Positions 15,588-22,596 of a stretch of 31,791 nt of DNA are shown here, piece by piece. The DNA is from Collinsella sp. (GTDB taxonomy: Bacteria; Actinomycetota; Coriobacteriia; Coriobacteriales; Coriobacteriaceae): the NCBI GenBank assembly GCA_031296755.1, contig JAUMMZ010000031.1, forward strand, positions 1-31,791. The letters run 5' to 3'. The notes beneath the pieces were generated by a model. The model was not told the origin of the DNA. It was given only the letters and a program-made list of their open reading frames with translations, and did not search any database. Each line of letters begins with the position of its first letter. Positions within the stretch are counted from its first letter, which is position 1. Position numbers and translations under genes: made by a program.

Positions 15588-16680
15588 AAAGGCCAACGGC
15601 GGAGAGGATGAGGCCCCAGCCGGCACCGATGACGTACATCATGATCAGGAACAGGACGTTTTCGCGGGCGCTGCGGTTGGTACGGAACAGCACCAGGTAG
15701 CCCACACCGGCAGAGATGAGCGTGCCGGCGAGCATCGGGGCCAGCTGCAGCGCGCCTTCCAGGTACAGTTGCGTGATGACGACGCTGGCCGAGCAGTTGG
15801 GAATCAGGCCGACAAGCGCCGAGCCCAGGACCGCAAGCGTCTCGTTGCCGCGCAGGAACTGCTCGATCGCGGACTCGCCGAAGGTCTCGAGCACGGCGAC
15901 CAGAATCAGCGTCACCAGAAAAATGAATACCGAGACCTGCACGGTGTGCGAGATCGCGCTGCGGATGATCGACAGGACGGGCGCGTCCTCATGGGAGTGG
16001 GAGTGACCGTGGTCATGATGGTGTTCATGATCGCCCTCATGACCGTGATCGTGGCCATGTCCGTGTCCGTGGTCGTGCTCGTCCTCGTCTTCATCGCAAC
16101 CGCAATGGTCGCGCTCGCACAGCTCATGGATGTGATCGGCGCTCACGCCCGCCTCGGCCACCTCGTCGATGATGTCACCGCCGCTATGGTCGTCATGCGC
16201 GCAGTTAACGTGCGCCGGATTGACAGTGGTCCCCAACACGGTACGACGAATCGCCGCATGCGCGCGAGCGTTACGAAGCAGGCCGCGAATGGCGGCGTCC
16301 ACGATAAAGCCCGTGACCAGCGCGATCAGCGCCTTCGAGGCGAGCAACATCGCCATGGTCTGCACGGGAACTTGCTCGGCGAGCAACAGCGGCAACATCT
16401 CGTCGGAGGTCGAGAGGAACACGGCGACCAGCGTGCCCAGCGTCACGACACGACCGGCGTACAGCGTTGCCGCCATTGCCGAAAAGCCGCACTGCGGCAC
16501 CATGCCCAGCAACGAGCCAACCACGGGACCCGCGGCGCCGGCGCGCTTGATGGCCCCGTTAACGCGGTCACCCGCGACGTGCTCCAAGGTCTCGAGGGCC
16601 AGATACGTCACCAACAAGAATGGCACCAGCGAGAGCGTGTCCTTGCCGGCGTCAAGCAGAATATCAATCAGCAAATCCAT
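15586..16680 (-). CDS. Putative heavy-metal/manganese exporter (ArsP_2-type, His-rich loop)
   Basis: The 364-residue membrane protein has two homologous halves, each with a Pro-x-Cys motif in a membrane helix (VPQCGFS at 61-67 and IPNCSAS in the second half). Between them, about residues 183-232 form a cytoplasmic-size loop extremely rich in His and Asp, with GHGHGHDHGH and HHHDHGHSHSH, plus a CERDHCGC cluster. This matches the 10-TM putative heavy-metal exporter family, annotated variously as arsenic efflux or manganese transporter. A divalent-metal substrate is inferred from the loop. GAAAGG lies 11 bases before the ATG. It is divergent from the exonuclease gene, and the shared upstream region contains metal-regulator-like sites. 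Confidence 0.7.
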   Translation of the reverse strand: MDLLIDILLDAGKDTLSLVPFLLVTYLALETLEHVAGDRVNGAIKRAGAAGPVVGSLLGMVPQCGFSAMAATLYAGRVVTLGTLVAVFLSTSDEMLPLLLAEQVPVQTMAMLLASKALIALVTGFIVDAAIRGLLRNARAHAAIRRTVLGTTVNPAHVNCAHDDHSGGDIIDEVAEAGVSADHIHELCERDHCGCDEDEDEHDHGHGHGHDHGHEGDHEHHHDHGHSHSHEDAPVLSIIRSAISHTVQVSVFIFLVTLILVAVLETFGESAIEQFLRGNETLAVLGSALVGLIPNCSASVVITQLYLEGALQLAPMLAGTLISAGVGYLVLFRTNRSARENVLFLIMMYVIGAGWGLILSAVGL

Positions 16681-16725
16681 GACGGATGGAACCTTTCGTG
16701 TCTTTCGGCAGCATTGTAAAAGTCC

Positions 16726-16757
16726 TAGCGGTCAACTAGGGTATTGTAGTTGTCCTA
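16726..16757. promoter_or_regulatory. CCTAG/CTAGG dyads upstream of the metal exporter
   Basis: CCTAG-N7-CTAGG at about 16723-16739 is followed by TGTCCTAGG at 16751-16759. These repeated half-sites lie 45-80 bp before the exporter start, a usual position for a repressor operator or promoter overlap. The binding protein is unknown. Confidence 0.3.
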
Positions 16758-16769
16758 GGCGCGATGCCA

Positions 16770-16791
16770 ATAGTTGCCCATGGTAAACTAT
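16770..16791. promoter_or_regulatory. 22-bp dyad in the exporter/exonuclease divergent region
   Basis: The site reads ATAGTT-GC-CCATGG-TA-AACTAT, symmetric at all but the two inner dinucleotides. Its AGTTGCCCATG core is repeated exactly at 24795-24805, upstream of the DtxR/MntR-type gene, which points to a shared metal-responsive operator. Confidence 0.45.
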
Positions 16792-16851
16792 CATCTCGCC
16801 ATAACTCAGTAACCTCGAGCCGCACAACGCGGCCCGTCCAAGGAGTAGCAT

Positions 16852-17820
16852 ATGAACGTATCGCAAGCACTCGAATACGAGCGCCAGCCGTTTATCCCCA
16901 TGTTTATCTACGGCGACCACGGCGCCATGGAGTCCGAGCGCCAGAAGGGCGAGGAGGCCCTCAAGGTGCTCGAGACCGAGTACTTTACCGCCGAGGGCGA
17001 CCCCAGCTTCGACTTTGCCACCGTGCGCGACCTGGCTGACCGCAACCGCGACCTGTGCGACCAGATTGGCGAGGCACGCCTGCGCAACGTGACGCCCGCG
17101 ACGCTTTCGCGCGGCCTGTCCGATGCCGACACCTGCGCGGCCATCGGTAAGATGCAAAAGCGCACCGCCGCGTCGGTCATGCGCGAGATCCGCGGCGACC
17201 GCGACGCGCTCGGCGTGGCCTACGCCCGCAAGCCCATCCAGGGCACCGTGCTCGGTATCGACATCGAGACCACCGGCCGTGCACCCGAGCGCGGCTACAT
17301 CATCAACGTAGGCTGGGAGATCATGGAGCTCACCAGCGACGCCGTCCCGCACGACGCCGAGGCACACTACTGCGGCCTGCCCGACATCTACCGCGGCGAG
17401 GATGTGCCGTTGTCGAATATCCACCACATCACCTGGGACGACATCGACGGCAAAAAGCCGTTCCGCGAGAACAAGGAACTGCAGAAGCAGCTGCTCAAGC
17501 TTATGAAGAAGTACCCGTACATGGCGCATAACGCCGCGTTCGAAGACAGTTGGTTCAAGATCCACCTGGACGGTTACGCCGAGGCACGCCGCGCCGGCAA
17601 GATCATCGTCATCGACTCGCGCCAGATCTGCCGCAGCTTGGATGCCGACGTCCGCTCGCTCCCCCGCGAATCCGCGCCCGCCGCGCTCGAGAACTGGGCC
17701 CGCCGCCGCGGCACCCTCGCCGCCGACGCCAACGAGCAGCATCTGGGCCTCGACGACACCGACCTCATGCTCCGCACGGTTCAGGCCGAGTTCAACCTCA
17801 AGAACCTGTTTGCCAAGTAG
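16852..17820 (+). CDS. DnaQ-like 3'-5' exonuclease-domain protein
   Basis: The product has 322 residues. Residues 1-130 are a helical, charged region of unknown function. The exonuclease domain begins at about 131 with GTVLGIDIETTG (ExoI motif, Asp-x-Glu). It continues with MAHNAAFEDSWF (ExoII) and ends with HLGLDDTDLML (ExoIII, His-x4-Asp). All four DEDDh acidic residues and the His are present, so it should be an active metal-dependent 3'-5' nuclease. Whether it proofreads, repairs or degrades RNA is not clear. AAGGAG sits seven bases before the ATG. It is a single gene, divergent from the metal exporter. Confidence 0.8.
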   Translation: MNVSQALEYERQPFIPMFIYGDHGAMESERQKGEEALKVLETEYFTAEGDPSFDFATVRDLADRNRDLCDQIGEARLRNVTPATLSRGLSDADTCAAIGKMQKRTAASVMREIRGDRDALGVAYARKPIQGTVLGIDIETTGRAPERGYIINVGWEIMELTSDAVPHDAEAHYCGLPDIYRGEDVPLSNIHHITWDDIDGKKPFRENKELQKQLLKLMKKYPYMAHNAAFEDSWFKIHLDGYAEARRAGKIIVIDSRQICRSLDADVRSLPRESAPAALENWARRRGTLAADANEQHLGLDDTDLMLRTVQAEFNLKNLFAK

Positions 17821-18171
17821 AAACGTCTACGACAAACTCCGGCGTAGATCACGAGCGGCCTCGCAGCGGGAAACCCCGCAGCGGGACCGCCCTACGTTCC
17901 ACAGATAGATCTGCCATCACAAATTCTGAACCCTCATTTTGAACGATTTCGACCAATTCCCGACACGTAATTCGTTGTCGGATGGTGATGCATCACTATC
18001 AAATGTGCGGCAATTGAGTAGTTATATGCTATAGGTAAGCTGCGAAAACTTTTATTTAGGGCATACCAACTCATAATTGCGTCAAGCTTTTGGACAGCAT
18101 TTGGTTAGACCTCTAAAACGACTTTTTCACTCAGCGCCATCAACACGGCATTAGCTGACACGATATATACC
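17821..18171. other. AT-richer intergenic stretch before the DUF559-like gene
   Basis: No gene is visible in these 351 bp. A small TCTACG/CGTAGA hairpin follows the exonuclease stop. GCAGCGGGA is then directly repeated at 17863 and 17878. From about 17930 the composition becomes clearly AT-richer than the surrounding genes, with CGACA/TGTCG arms at 17961-17980 and the perfect palindrome GTGATGCATCAC at 17985-17996. Confidence 0.55.
17985..17996. promoter_or_regulatory. Perfect 12-bp palindrome GTGATGCATCAC
   Basis: A self-complementary site about 175 bp upstream of the DUF559-like gene. It is a possible operator, but no cognate regulator is evident nearby. Confidence 0.25.
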
Positions 18172-19362
18172 ATGAGTATCGTATTGTCACATACCACTGC
18201 AAAAGCGGTCTACCAGGCCGCGCATTCGGTGTCTGCGAAAGGCACCGAGTCCTGTAACCCTGCCGCGATTTACGGATCATGTCCCACCGGAACGCTCCTT
18301 GACGCAGCCGCAGAATGGCTCACCAAACATGATGTTTCCCTCGACGCAAATGATTCCCTCGAGGTGATGGTGTTTGATCGCAGGAATGCGCGCTATGCAG
18401 TGAACTGTCAATGCCACGTTTCTTCAAAACGATTCTCGAACTCACGCTTTATAGAGCTCAAAGATGGCATCTTCATTGTTGGCGTTGAGCTTTGCGCACT
18501 TCAGGCCGCCACCTATCTCCCTTTTCGCGAACTGGTGGAGTACTACTTTGAATTGTGCAGCGCTTACTCCCTTGGAACCGGCTCTTCCACCTCTTATAAC
18601 GAGCGTTTCGCGCTCACCTCGACCGAGAGGCTAAAACAGTTCTTTAATTCCATTACCAGATGCGACGGTCTGGCCCTTGCCCGAAAGGCGATCCAATGTG
18701 TGCGCGACGGATGCCGGTCTCCTATGGAAACAGCCTTTGTCATGATGCTAACGCTGCCCAAAAGCGAAGGAGGGCTTGGTATTAAGGGAATTGAGACCGA
18801 TTACGAGGTGCAGGTCACCACTGCCGCAAAGAATCTCACGAGACGCAAAAAGTTCTTTATGGATGCGTATCTAAAGAAATCTCGCACAGACATTGAATAC
18901 AACGGTTTTTATCATGACGCGGAAGAAGACCGCGCCATCGATGAGGAGCGCAAGAATGCACTTGCGTCCATGGGGTACGGAATCATCACCGTCAGTCGTT
19001 ATTCCTTTATGCATGCCAGCTCTTTCGTTAGGGTCATGGAAGCAATCCAGCGGAAAGAGGGCGTACGCCCCTCGCGTCTGCCAAAAGACTTTCAAATCAT
19101 GCAAGAGGACCTGAGACAGTTTGTGCTCAGAAGGTTTATAGAAGAGAAAAAGCGAATTCAGAAGCAGCTTCTCCAGGATTCCGAAGATCGTCAACGAATC
19201 GACCTCGAAAAAGCAACACTCGAAGGCATCACGCTGGATGACCCGACAATTAATGAAGTTACAGCAATCGATGACATGCAGACAGTCGAATCCGACAGCC
19301 CATCATTTGCCCAAACAAGCAGCCTCGCGCCCGAGGGCAGGATCTTCGGGGCCGGAAGCTAG
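18172..19362 (+). CDS. DUF559/PD-(D/E)XK nuclease-like protein with AbiEi-like N-terminal part
   Basis: This 396-residue protein has no firm family. Residues 60-135 (AVNCQCHVSS... then ELKDGIFIVGVELCALQAATYL) resemble the layout of AbiEi/DUF559-type proteins. Residues 183-292 have the pattern of a Vsr-like PD-(D/E)XK fold. E186 (SPMETAF) is in a helix, D231 is in FFMDAY, and E242 is in IEYNG. A D253-x3-D257-x2-R260 helix and GYGIITVSRYSF follow. The last 90 residues are charged and poorly conserved-looking. No Shine-Dalgarno precedes the ATG. The gene and its flanks are AT-richer than neighbours, which suggests transfer. A DNA-processing or defence role is inference only. Confidence 0.5.
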   Translation: MSIVLSHTTAKAVYQAAHSVSAKGTESCNPAAIYGSCPTGTLLDAAAEWLTKHDVSLDANDSLEVMVFDRRNARYAVNCQCHVSSKRFSNSRFIELKDGIFIVGVELCALQAATYLPFRELVEYYFELCSAYSLGTGSSTSYNERFALTSTERLKQFFNSITRCDGLALARKAIQCVRDGCRSPMETAFVMMLTLPKSEGGLGIKGIETDYEVQVTTAAKNLTRRKKFFMDAYLKKSRTDIEYNGFYHDAEEDRAIDEERKNALASMGYGIITVSRYSFMHASSFVRVMEAIQRKEGVRPSRLPKDFQIMQEDLRQFVLRRFIEEKKRIQKQLLQDSEDRQRIDLEKATLEGITLDDPTINEVTAIDDMQTVESDSPSFAQTSSLAPEGRIFGAGS

Positions 19363-19707
19363 ACCGGCTAACAAGGTGGGTACCCTAGCGATGTGCAAAA
19401 TTGCGAGTATTCAGCAGGGTCGGCCCTCCAGCACCCACAAGTTAATCCAAATGAGAAACAAAGACGCTATCGAACGGGAACGTTAGGCAACACTTGAGGA
19501 AGATCTTATCTGTTTACCGCCCTTGGATAACTCTTGAGCGGCTTTATTTGGCCCGAAATAGATAAACAGACCCCCTATAGTTGCAGAATACTCCAATTTT
19601 TGCACGGCGCGGGGGCACCCACCTCGGCATCGACTATCAAAACCGCTCAATCCGGAATCTCGTCCACTATTCCCCATCATTTTGTGCGATGAATTACTTA
19701 AACGTTA

Positions 19708-19735
19708 TTGACATATGAACATACGCTCATATAAT
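19708..19735 (+). promoter_or_regulatory. Sigma70-type promoter of the zinc efflux cluster
   Basis: Perfect TTGACA (19708-19713) and TATAAT (19730-19735) hexamers are 16 bp apart. Operator 1 fills the spacer, so a bound repressor would block RNA polymerase directly. Confidence 0.85.
19713..19732. promoter_or_regulatory. ArsR/SmtB-type operator 1
   Basis: ATATGAACATACGCTCATAT is an imperfect palindrome of the SmtB/CzrA type (TGAACA...TGTTCA-like halves). It overlaps the promoter spacer. Confidence 0.75.
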
Positions 19736-19747
19736 CGGAAGTAAGTT

Positions 19748-19767
19748 ATTTGAGCGTATGTTCATAT
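19748..19767. promoter_or_regulatory. ArsR/SmtB-type operator 2
   Basis: ATTTGAGCGTATGTTCATAT is the reverse complement of operator 1 with one mismatch. It lies between the -10 box and the repressor's ribosome-binding site. Confidence 0.75.
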
Positions 19768-19781
19768 GAAAGGATATTGCA

Positions 19782-20147
19782 ATGAGCATCCGCGTTGATG
19801 AAACGAAACCCGACACCGAGGCCACCGAGCCAGTGATCCCCACCACCTGCTCGCCCGAGGACCTTCCCGACGAGGAGCTTCTCTACGACCTCGCCGACCT
19901 GTTCAAGGTCTTCAGCGACACCACGCGTATCAAGATCCTTTACGCCCTCATGGGCCGCGAGCTCTGCGTGGCAGACATCGCCGAAGCGACCGAAACCTCG
20001 CAGTCCGCGGTGTCGCACCAGCTGCGCACACTCAAGCAGTCGCACCTGGTTAAATTCCGGCGCGACGGGCGCAATATCCTCTACTCGCTCGCCGACGACC
20101 ACGTCTACACCATGCTCAACCAGGGCATGAGCCATATCTGCGAATAG
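19782..20147 (+). CDS. SmtB/CzrA-type ArsR-family zinc-responsive repressor
   Basis: The 121-residue winged-helix repressor has the alpha-3 phrase RELCVADIAE with its Cys and the recognition helix TSQSAVSHQLRTLK. The wing reads FRRDGRNILYSL. The C-terminal alpha-5 helix aligns with SmtB residue for residue at the zinc site: D105, H107, H118 and E121. These ligands bind Zn(II) between dimer subunits and release DNA. The N-terminal extension is acidic and contains one Cys; the full CadC-type cysteine set is absent, favouring zinc over cadmium/lead sensing. AAAGG precedes the ATG. It is the first gene of the efflux cluster and is probably autoregulated through operators 1 and 2. Confidence 0.9.
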   Translation: MSIRVDETKPDTEATEPVIPTTCSPEDLPDEELLYDLADLFKVFSDTTRIKILYALMGRELCVADIAEATETSQSAVSHQLRTLKQSHLVKFRRDGRNILYSLADDHVYTMLNQGMSHICE

Positions 20148-20209
20148 CAACCAACCACGGTACCAGCGCGGCCTGCACCCAAGCCGCAAAAACGGGAAAG
20201 GAACCCACC

Positions 20210-20428
20210 ATGAAAAAGCAGTACAAGCTCGATGAGATCGATTGCGCCAACTGTGCGCGCGAGCTTCAGGACGAGCTGGCCAAGCTCGAGGGCGTCAAAT
20301 CCGTGTCCGTCAACTTTATGACCCAGAAGCTGACGCTCGAGGCCGATGATGCTGAGTTCGACGAGGTGCTCAACCGCGTTGTTGAGTTTACGGCCGACGC
20401 CGAGCCGGACTGCGAGATCATTCTCTAG
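20210..20428 (+). CDS. Small heavy-metal-associated (HMA) domain protein
   Basis: The 72-residue ferredoxin-like metal-binding domain has the motif DCANCAREL (residues 11-19), a Cys-x2-Cys site. It continues with LEGVKSVSVNFMTQKLTLEAD in the family's beta-alpha-beta pattern. In most zinc/cadmium ATPases this domain is fused to the N-terminus; here it is a free protein encoded between repressor and pump, so it probably delivers or senses metal for the pump. AAAGGA stands seven bases before the ATG. A hairpin and a third operator lie between it and the ATPase gene. Confidence 0.88.
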   Translation: MKKQYKLDEIDCANCARELQDELAKLEGVKSVSVNFMTQKLTLEADDAEFDEVLNRVVEFTADAEPDCEIIL

Positions 20429-20449
20429 CCCAGGTTTACGCCAACCTGC

Positions 20450-20473
20450 AAGGCCGCGCTTGCTGCGGCCTTT
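20450..20473 (+). terminator. Attenuator-like hairpin between HMA gene and ATPase gene
   Basis: AAGGCCGC pairs exactly with GCGGCCTT around a 7-nt loop and ends in TTT. It may cut or reduce read-through from the arsR-HMA transcript into the pump gene. Confidence 0.45.
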
Positions 20474-20485
20474 GCTCGCGAAATT

Positions 20486-20505
20486 ATATGAGCGAATGTT
20501 CATAC
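20486..20505. promoter_or_regulatory. ArsR/SmtB-type operator 3
   Basis: ATATGAGCGAATGTTCATAC matches the reverse complement of operator 1 at 18 of 20 positions. It is placed just before the ATPase ribosome-binding site and suggests separate control of the pump by the same repressor. Confidence 0.7.
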
Positions 20506-20528
20506 ATTCAAATGGGAGGATACGAGTC

Positions 20529-22481
20529 ATGGCCACCGCCGACCCCAAAAAGAAAAAGAAGAAGCGCAAGAAAAAAGAATCACTCGAGCATAAGCGCAAC
20601 CGCATCCTGGTAGCGCTGGGCATTTTTGCCGTGGTGTACGCCCTCGATGAGCTCGGCACCCTCACTGCCGCATTCGGCACCCCGGGCGACATCTACGCCA
20701 GCTTTGTGCTGTTCCTCGTGCCGTTTTTGATTGCCGGCTACGACGTACTGCAAAAGGCATTCAATAACATCCGCCGCGGCAAGGCCTTCGACGAGAGCTT
20801 CCTCATGGCCGTCGCGACCATCGGCGCGTTTGCCATGGTGCTCTTCCCCGATACCGACCCGCACATGGCCGAAGGCGCCGCCGTCATGCTGTTCTACCAG
20901 GTCGGCGAGCTGTTTCAGGCGTACGCCGTGGGCAAGAGCCGCAAGTCGATCAGTGCCATGATGGACATCGCGCCCGACTACGCTAACGTCGAGCAGCCCG
21001 ACGGCACACTCGAGCAAGTCTTCCCCGATGACATCGCCGTCGGCACCGTGATCGTGGTCAAGCCCGGTGAGCGCGTGCCTATCGACGGCGTCATCGTCGA
21101 GGGCGAAACCCAGCTCGACACCGCCGCTCTCACGGGCGAGTCAATCCCCCGCCCCGCCAAGTCCGGCGACGACATCATCAGCGGCTGCATCAACATGACG
21201 GGCCTCATCCACGTGCGCACCACCAAGCCCTTTGGCGAGTCCACCGTCGCACGCGTCCTGGAGCTCGTGGAAAATGCCAGCGAAAAGAAGGCGCGCACCG
21301 AGAACTTTATCACGCGCTTCGCCCGCGTCTACACGCCCGCCGTCACCGGCGCTGCCGCGGTACTCGCGCTCGGCGGCGGCTTGGTCACCGGCGCCTGGTC
21401 CGACTGGATCCTGCGCGGCCTGACCTTCCTGGTCGTCAGCTGCCCGTGCGCGCTCGTGATTAGCGTCCCGCTCAGCTTCTTTGGCGGCATTGGCGGCGCA
21501 TCCAAGCTGGGCGTCCTCATCAAGGGTTCTAACTACCTCGAGACGCTCGCCGATGTGGACACCGTCGTCTTTGACAAGACCGGCACGCTCACCAACGGCA
21601 CGTTCTCGGTGGTCGCGGTGCACCCCGAGGCTGGCTATACCGAGCAGTCGTTGCTCGAGGTCGCAGCCCTTGCGGAGTCGTTCTCCGATCACCCCATCGC
21701 GCAGTCCGTGCGTGTCGCCTACCAGGGCGAGGTCGACCCCAAGCGCGTAAGCGACTCCACCAACGACGCGGGCCATGGCGTGACGGCAACCATCGACGGC
21801 AAGCACGTCGTCGTTGGCAACGCAAAGATGCTCGCCGCGGCCGGAGTCGAAGCGCCCGATTGCGAGGTCGTCGGAACAATTCTGCATGTGCTCGTTGACG
21901 GCGTGTACGCCGGCCACATCGTGATTGCAGACACCGTCAAGGCCGATGCCGAGCAAACGATTCGCGACCTGCACGCCGCCGGCGTCAAGCGCACCGTCAT
22001 GCTCACGGGCGACCGTGAGGAGGTTGCGGCGTCTGTAGCCAAGCAACTCGGTCTCGACGAGTTCCACGCGCAGCTGTTACCGGGTGATAAGGTCGAGCGT
22101 GTCGAGGCGCTGCTTGCAGCAGAATCGGGCAAGGGCAAGCTCGCCTTTGTAGGCGACGGCATCAACGATGCGCCCGTGCTCACCCGTGCAGACGTTGGCA
22201 TTGCCATGGGCGCCATGGGTTCCGACGCCGCAATTGAGGCCGCCGACGTGGTGCTGATGGACGACAAGCCTTCCAACATCTCCCGCGCGATCCGCGTGGC
22301 GCGCAAGACCATGACGATTGTTTGGCAGAACATCATCTTTGCGCTGGGCATTAAGCTGCTGATTCTGGTGCTCGCAGCGCTGGGCATCGCCAATATGTGG
22401 CTTGCCGTGTTCGGCGACGTAGGCGTGGCGATTATCGCCATCCTGAATGCCATGCGCGCGATGGGTGTCAAGAACCTGTAG
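20529..22481 (+). CDS. zntA: Zinc/cadmium-exporting P1B-type ATPase
   Basis: The product has 650 residues from ATG 20529, which follows GGGAGGA at eight bases. A lysine-rich N-terminus (DPKKKKKKRKKKES) replaces the usual fused HMA domain. The actuator TGES is at 202-205, the membrane CPC at 305-307, the phosphorylation site DKTGT at 349-353, and HP and GDGINDAP follow. The last helices show N-x7-K (NIIFALGIK) and then GDVG, the signature of Zn/Cd/Pb pumps rather than copper pumps. It should export Zn2+ or Cd2+ using ATP at the cytoplasmic membrane. The separate HMA protein and ArsR repressor upstream support this. A longer upstream frame lacks a ribosome-binding site. Confidence 0.93.
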   Translation: MATADPKKKKKKRKKKESLEHKRNRILVALGIFAVVYALDELGTLTAAFGTPGDIYASFVLFLVPFLIAGYDVLQKAFNNIRRGKAFDESFLMAVATIGAFAMVLFPDTDPHMAEGAAVMLFYQVGELFQAYAVGKSRKSISAMMDIAPDYANVEQPDGTLEQVFPDDIAVGTVIVVKPGERVPIDGVIVEGETQLDTAALTGESIPRPAKSGDDIISGCINMTGLIHVRTTKPFGESTVARVLELVENASEKKARTENFITRFARVYTPAVTGAAAVLALGGGLVTGAWSDWILRGLTFLVVSCPCALVISVPLSFFGGIGGASKLGVLIKGSNYLETLADVDTVVFDKTGTLTNGTFSVVAVHPEAGYTEQSLLEVAALAESFSDHPIAQSVRVAYQGEVDPKRVSDSTNDAGHGVTATIDGKHVVVGNAKMLAAAGVEAPDCEVVGTILHVLVDGVYAGHIVIADTVKADAEQTIRDLHAAGVKRTVMLTGDREEVAASVAKQLGLDEFHAQLLPGDKVERVEALLAAESGKGKLAFVGDGINDAPVLTRADVGIAMGAMGSDAAIEAADVVLMDDKPSNISRAIRVARKTMTIVWQNIIFALGIKLLILVLAALGIANMWLAVFGDVGVAIIAILNAMRAMGVKNL

Positions 22482-22497
22482 CGTTCGTGGGCTGTCC

Positions 22498-22525
22498 GGC
22501 CGGGACCGGGCTTGGTTTTGAAAAC
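22498..22525 (+). repeat. 28-bp flanking inverted repeat, left copy
   Basis: Reads GGCCGGGACCGGGCTTGG then TTTTGAAAAC. The reverse complement occurs at 24175-24202 with 26 of 28 matches. It follows the zntA stop by 16 bases and faces the IS110 element. Confidence 0.7.
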
Positions 22526-22537
22526 GTCCTCGCGCAT

Positions 22538-22584
22538 GAGGCCCGTCTTTCCTGCTCCTGCGGAGCAACGGAAAGGCGGGCCTC
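22538..22584. terminator. Strong hairpin next to the IS110 transposase 3' end
   Basis: GAGGCCCGTCTTTCC pairs with GGAAAGGCGGGCCTC (one wobble), with an inner TGCTC/GAGCA stem. No T-tract is obvious on either strand. It could stop transcription into the element from zntA. Confidence 0.5.
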
Positions 22585-22596
22585 GCGCTGACGCTC

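Larger units (their letters stand above)
19363..19781. other. AT-rich intergenic stretch between the DUF559-like gene and the zinc operon
   Basis: The gap is 419 bp. A short frame of about 32 codons from 19391 (ATGTGC...) has no Shine-Dalgarno and is not credible. TCTGTTTA (about 19508) and TAAACAGA (about 19562) form an inverted pair. The last 75 bases hold the promoter and operators listed separately. Confidence 0.5.

Noticed and set aside
19391..19486. Short frame of about 32 codons before the zinc operon
   Set aside because: No Shine-Dalgarno, no recognisable composition or motif, in an AT-rich gap.
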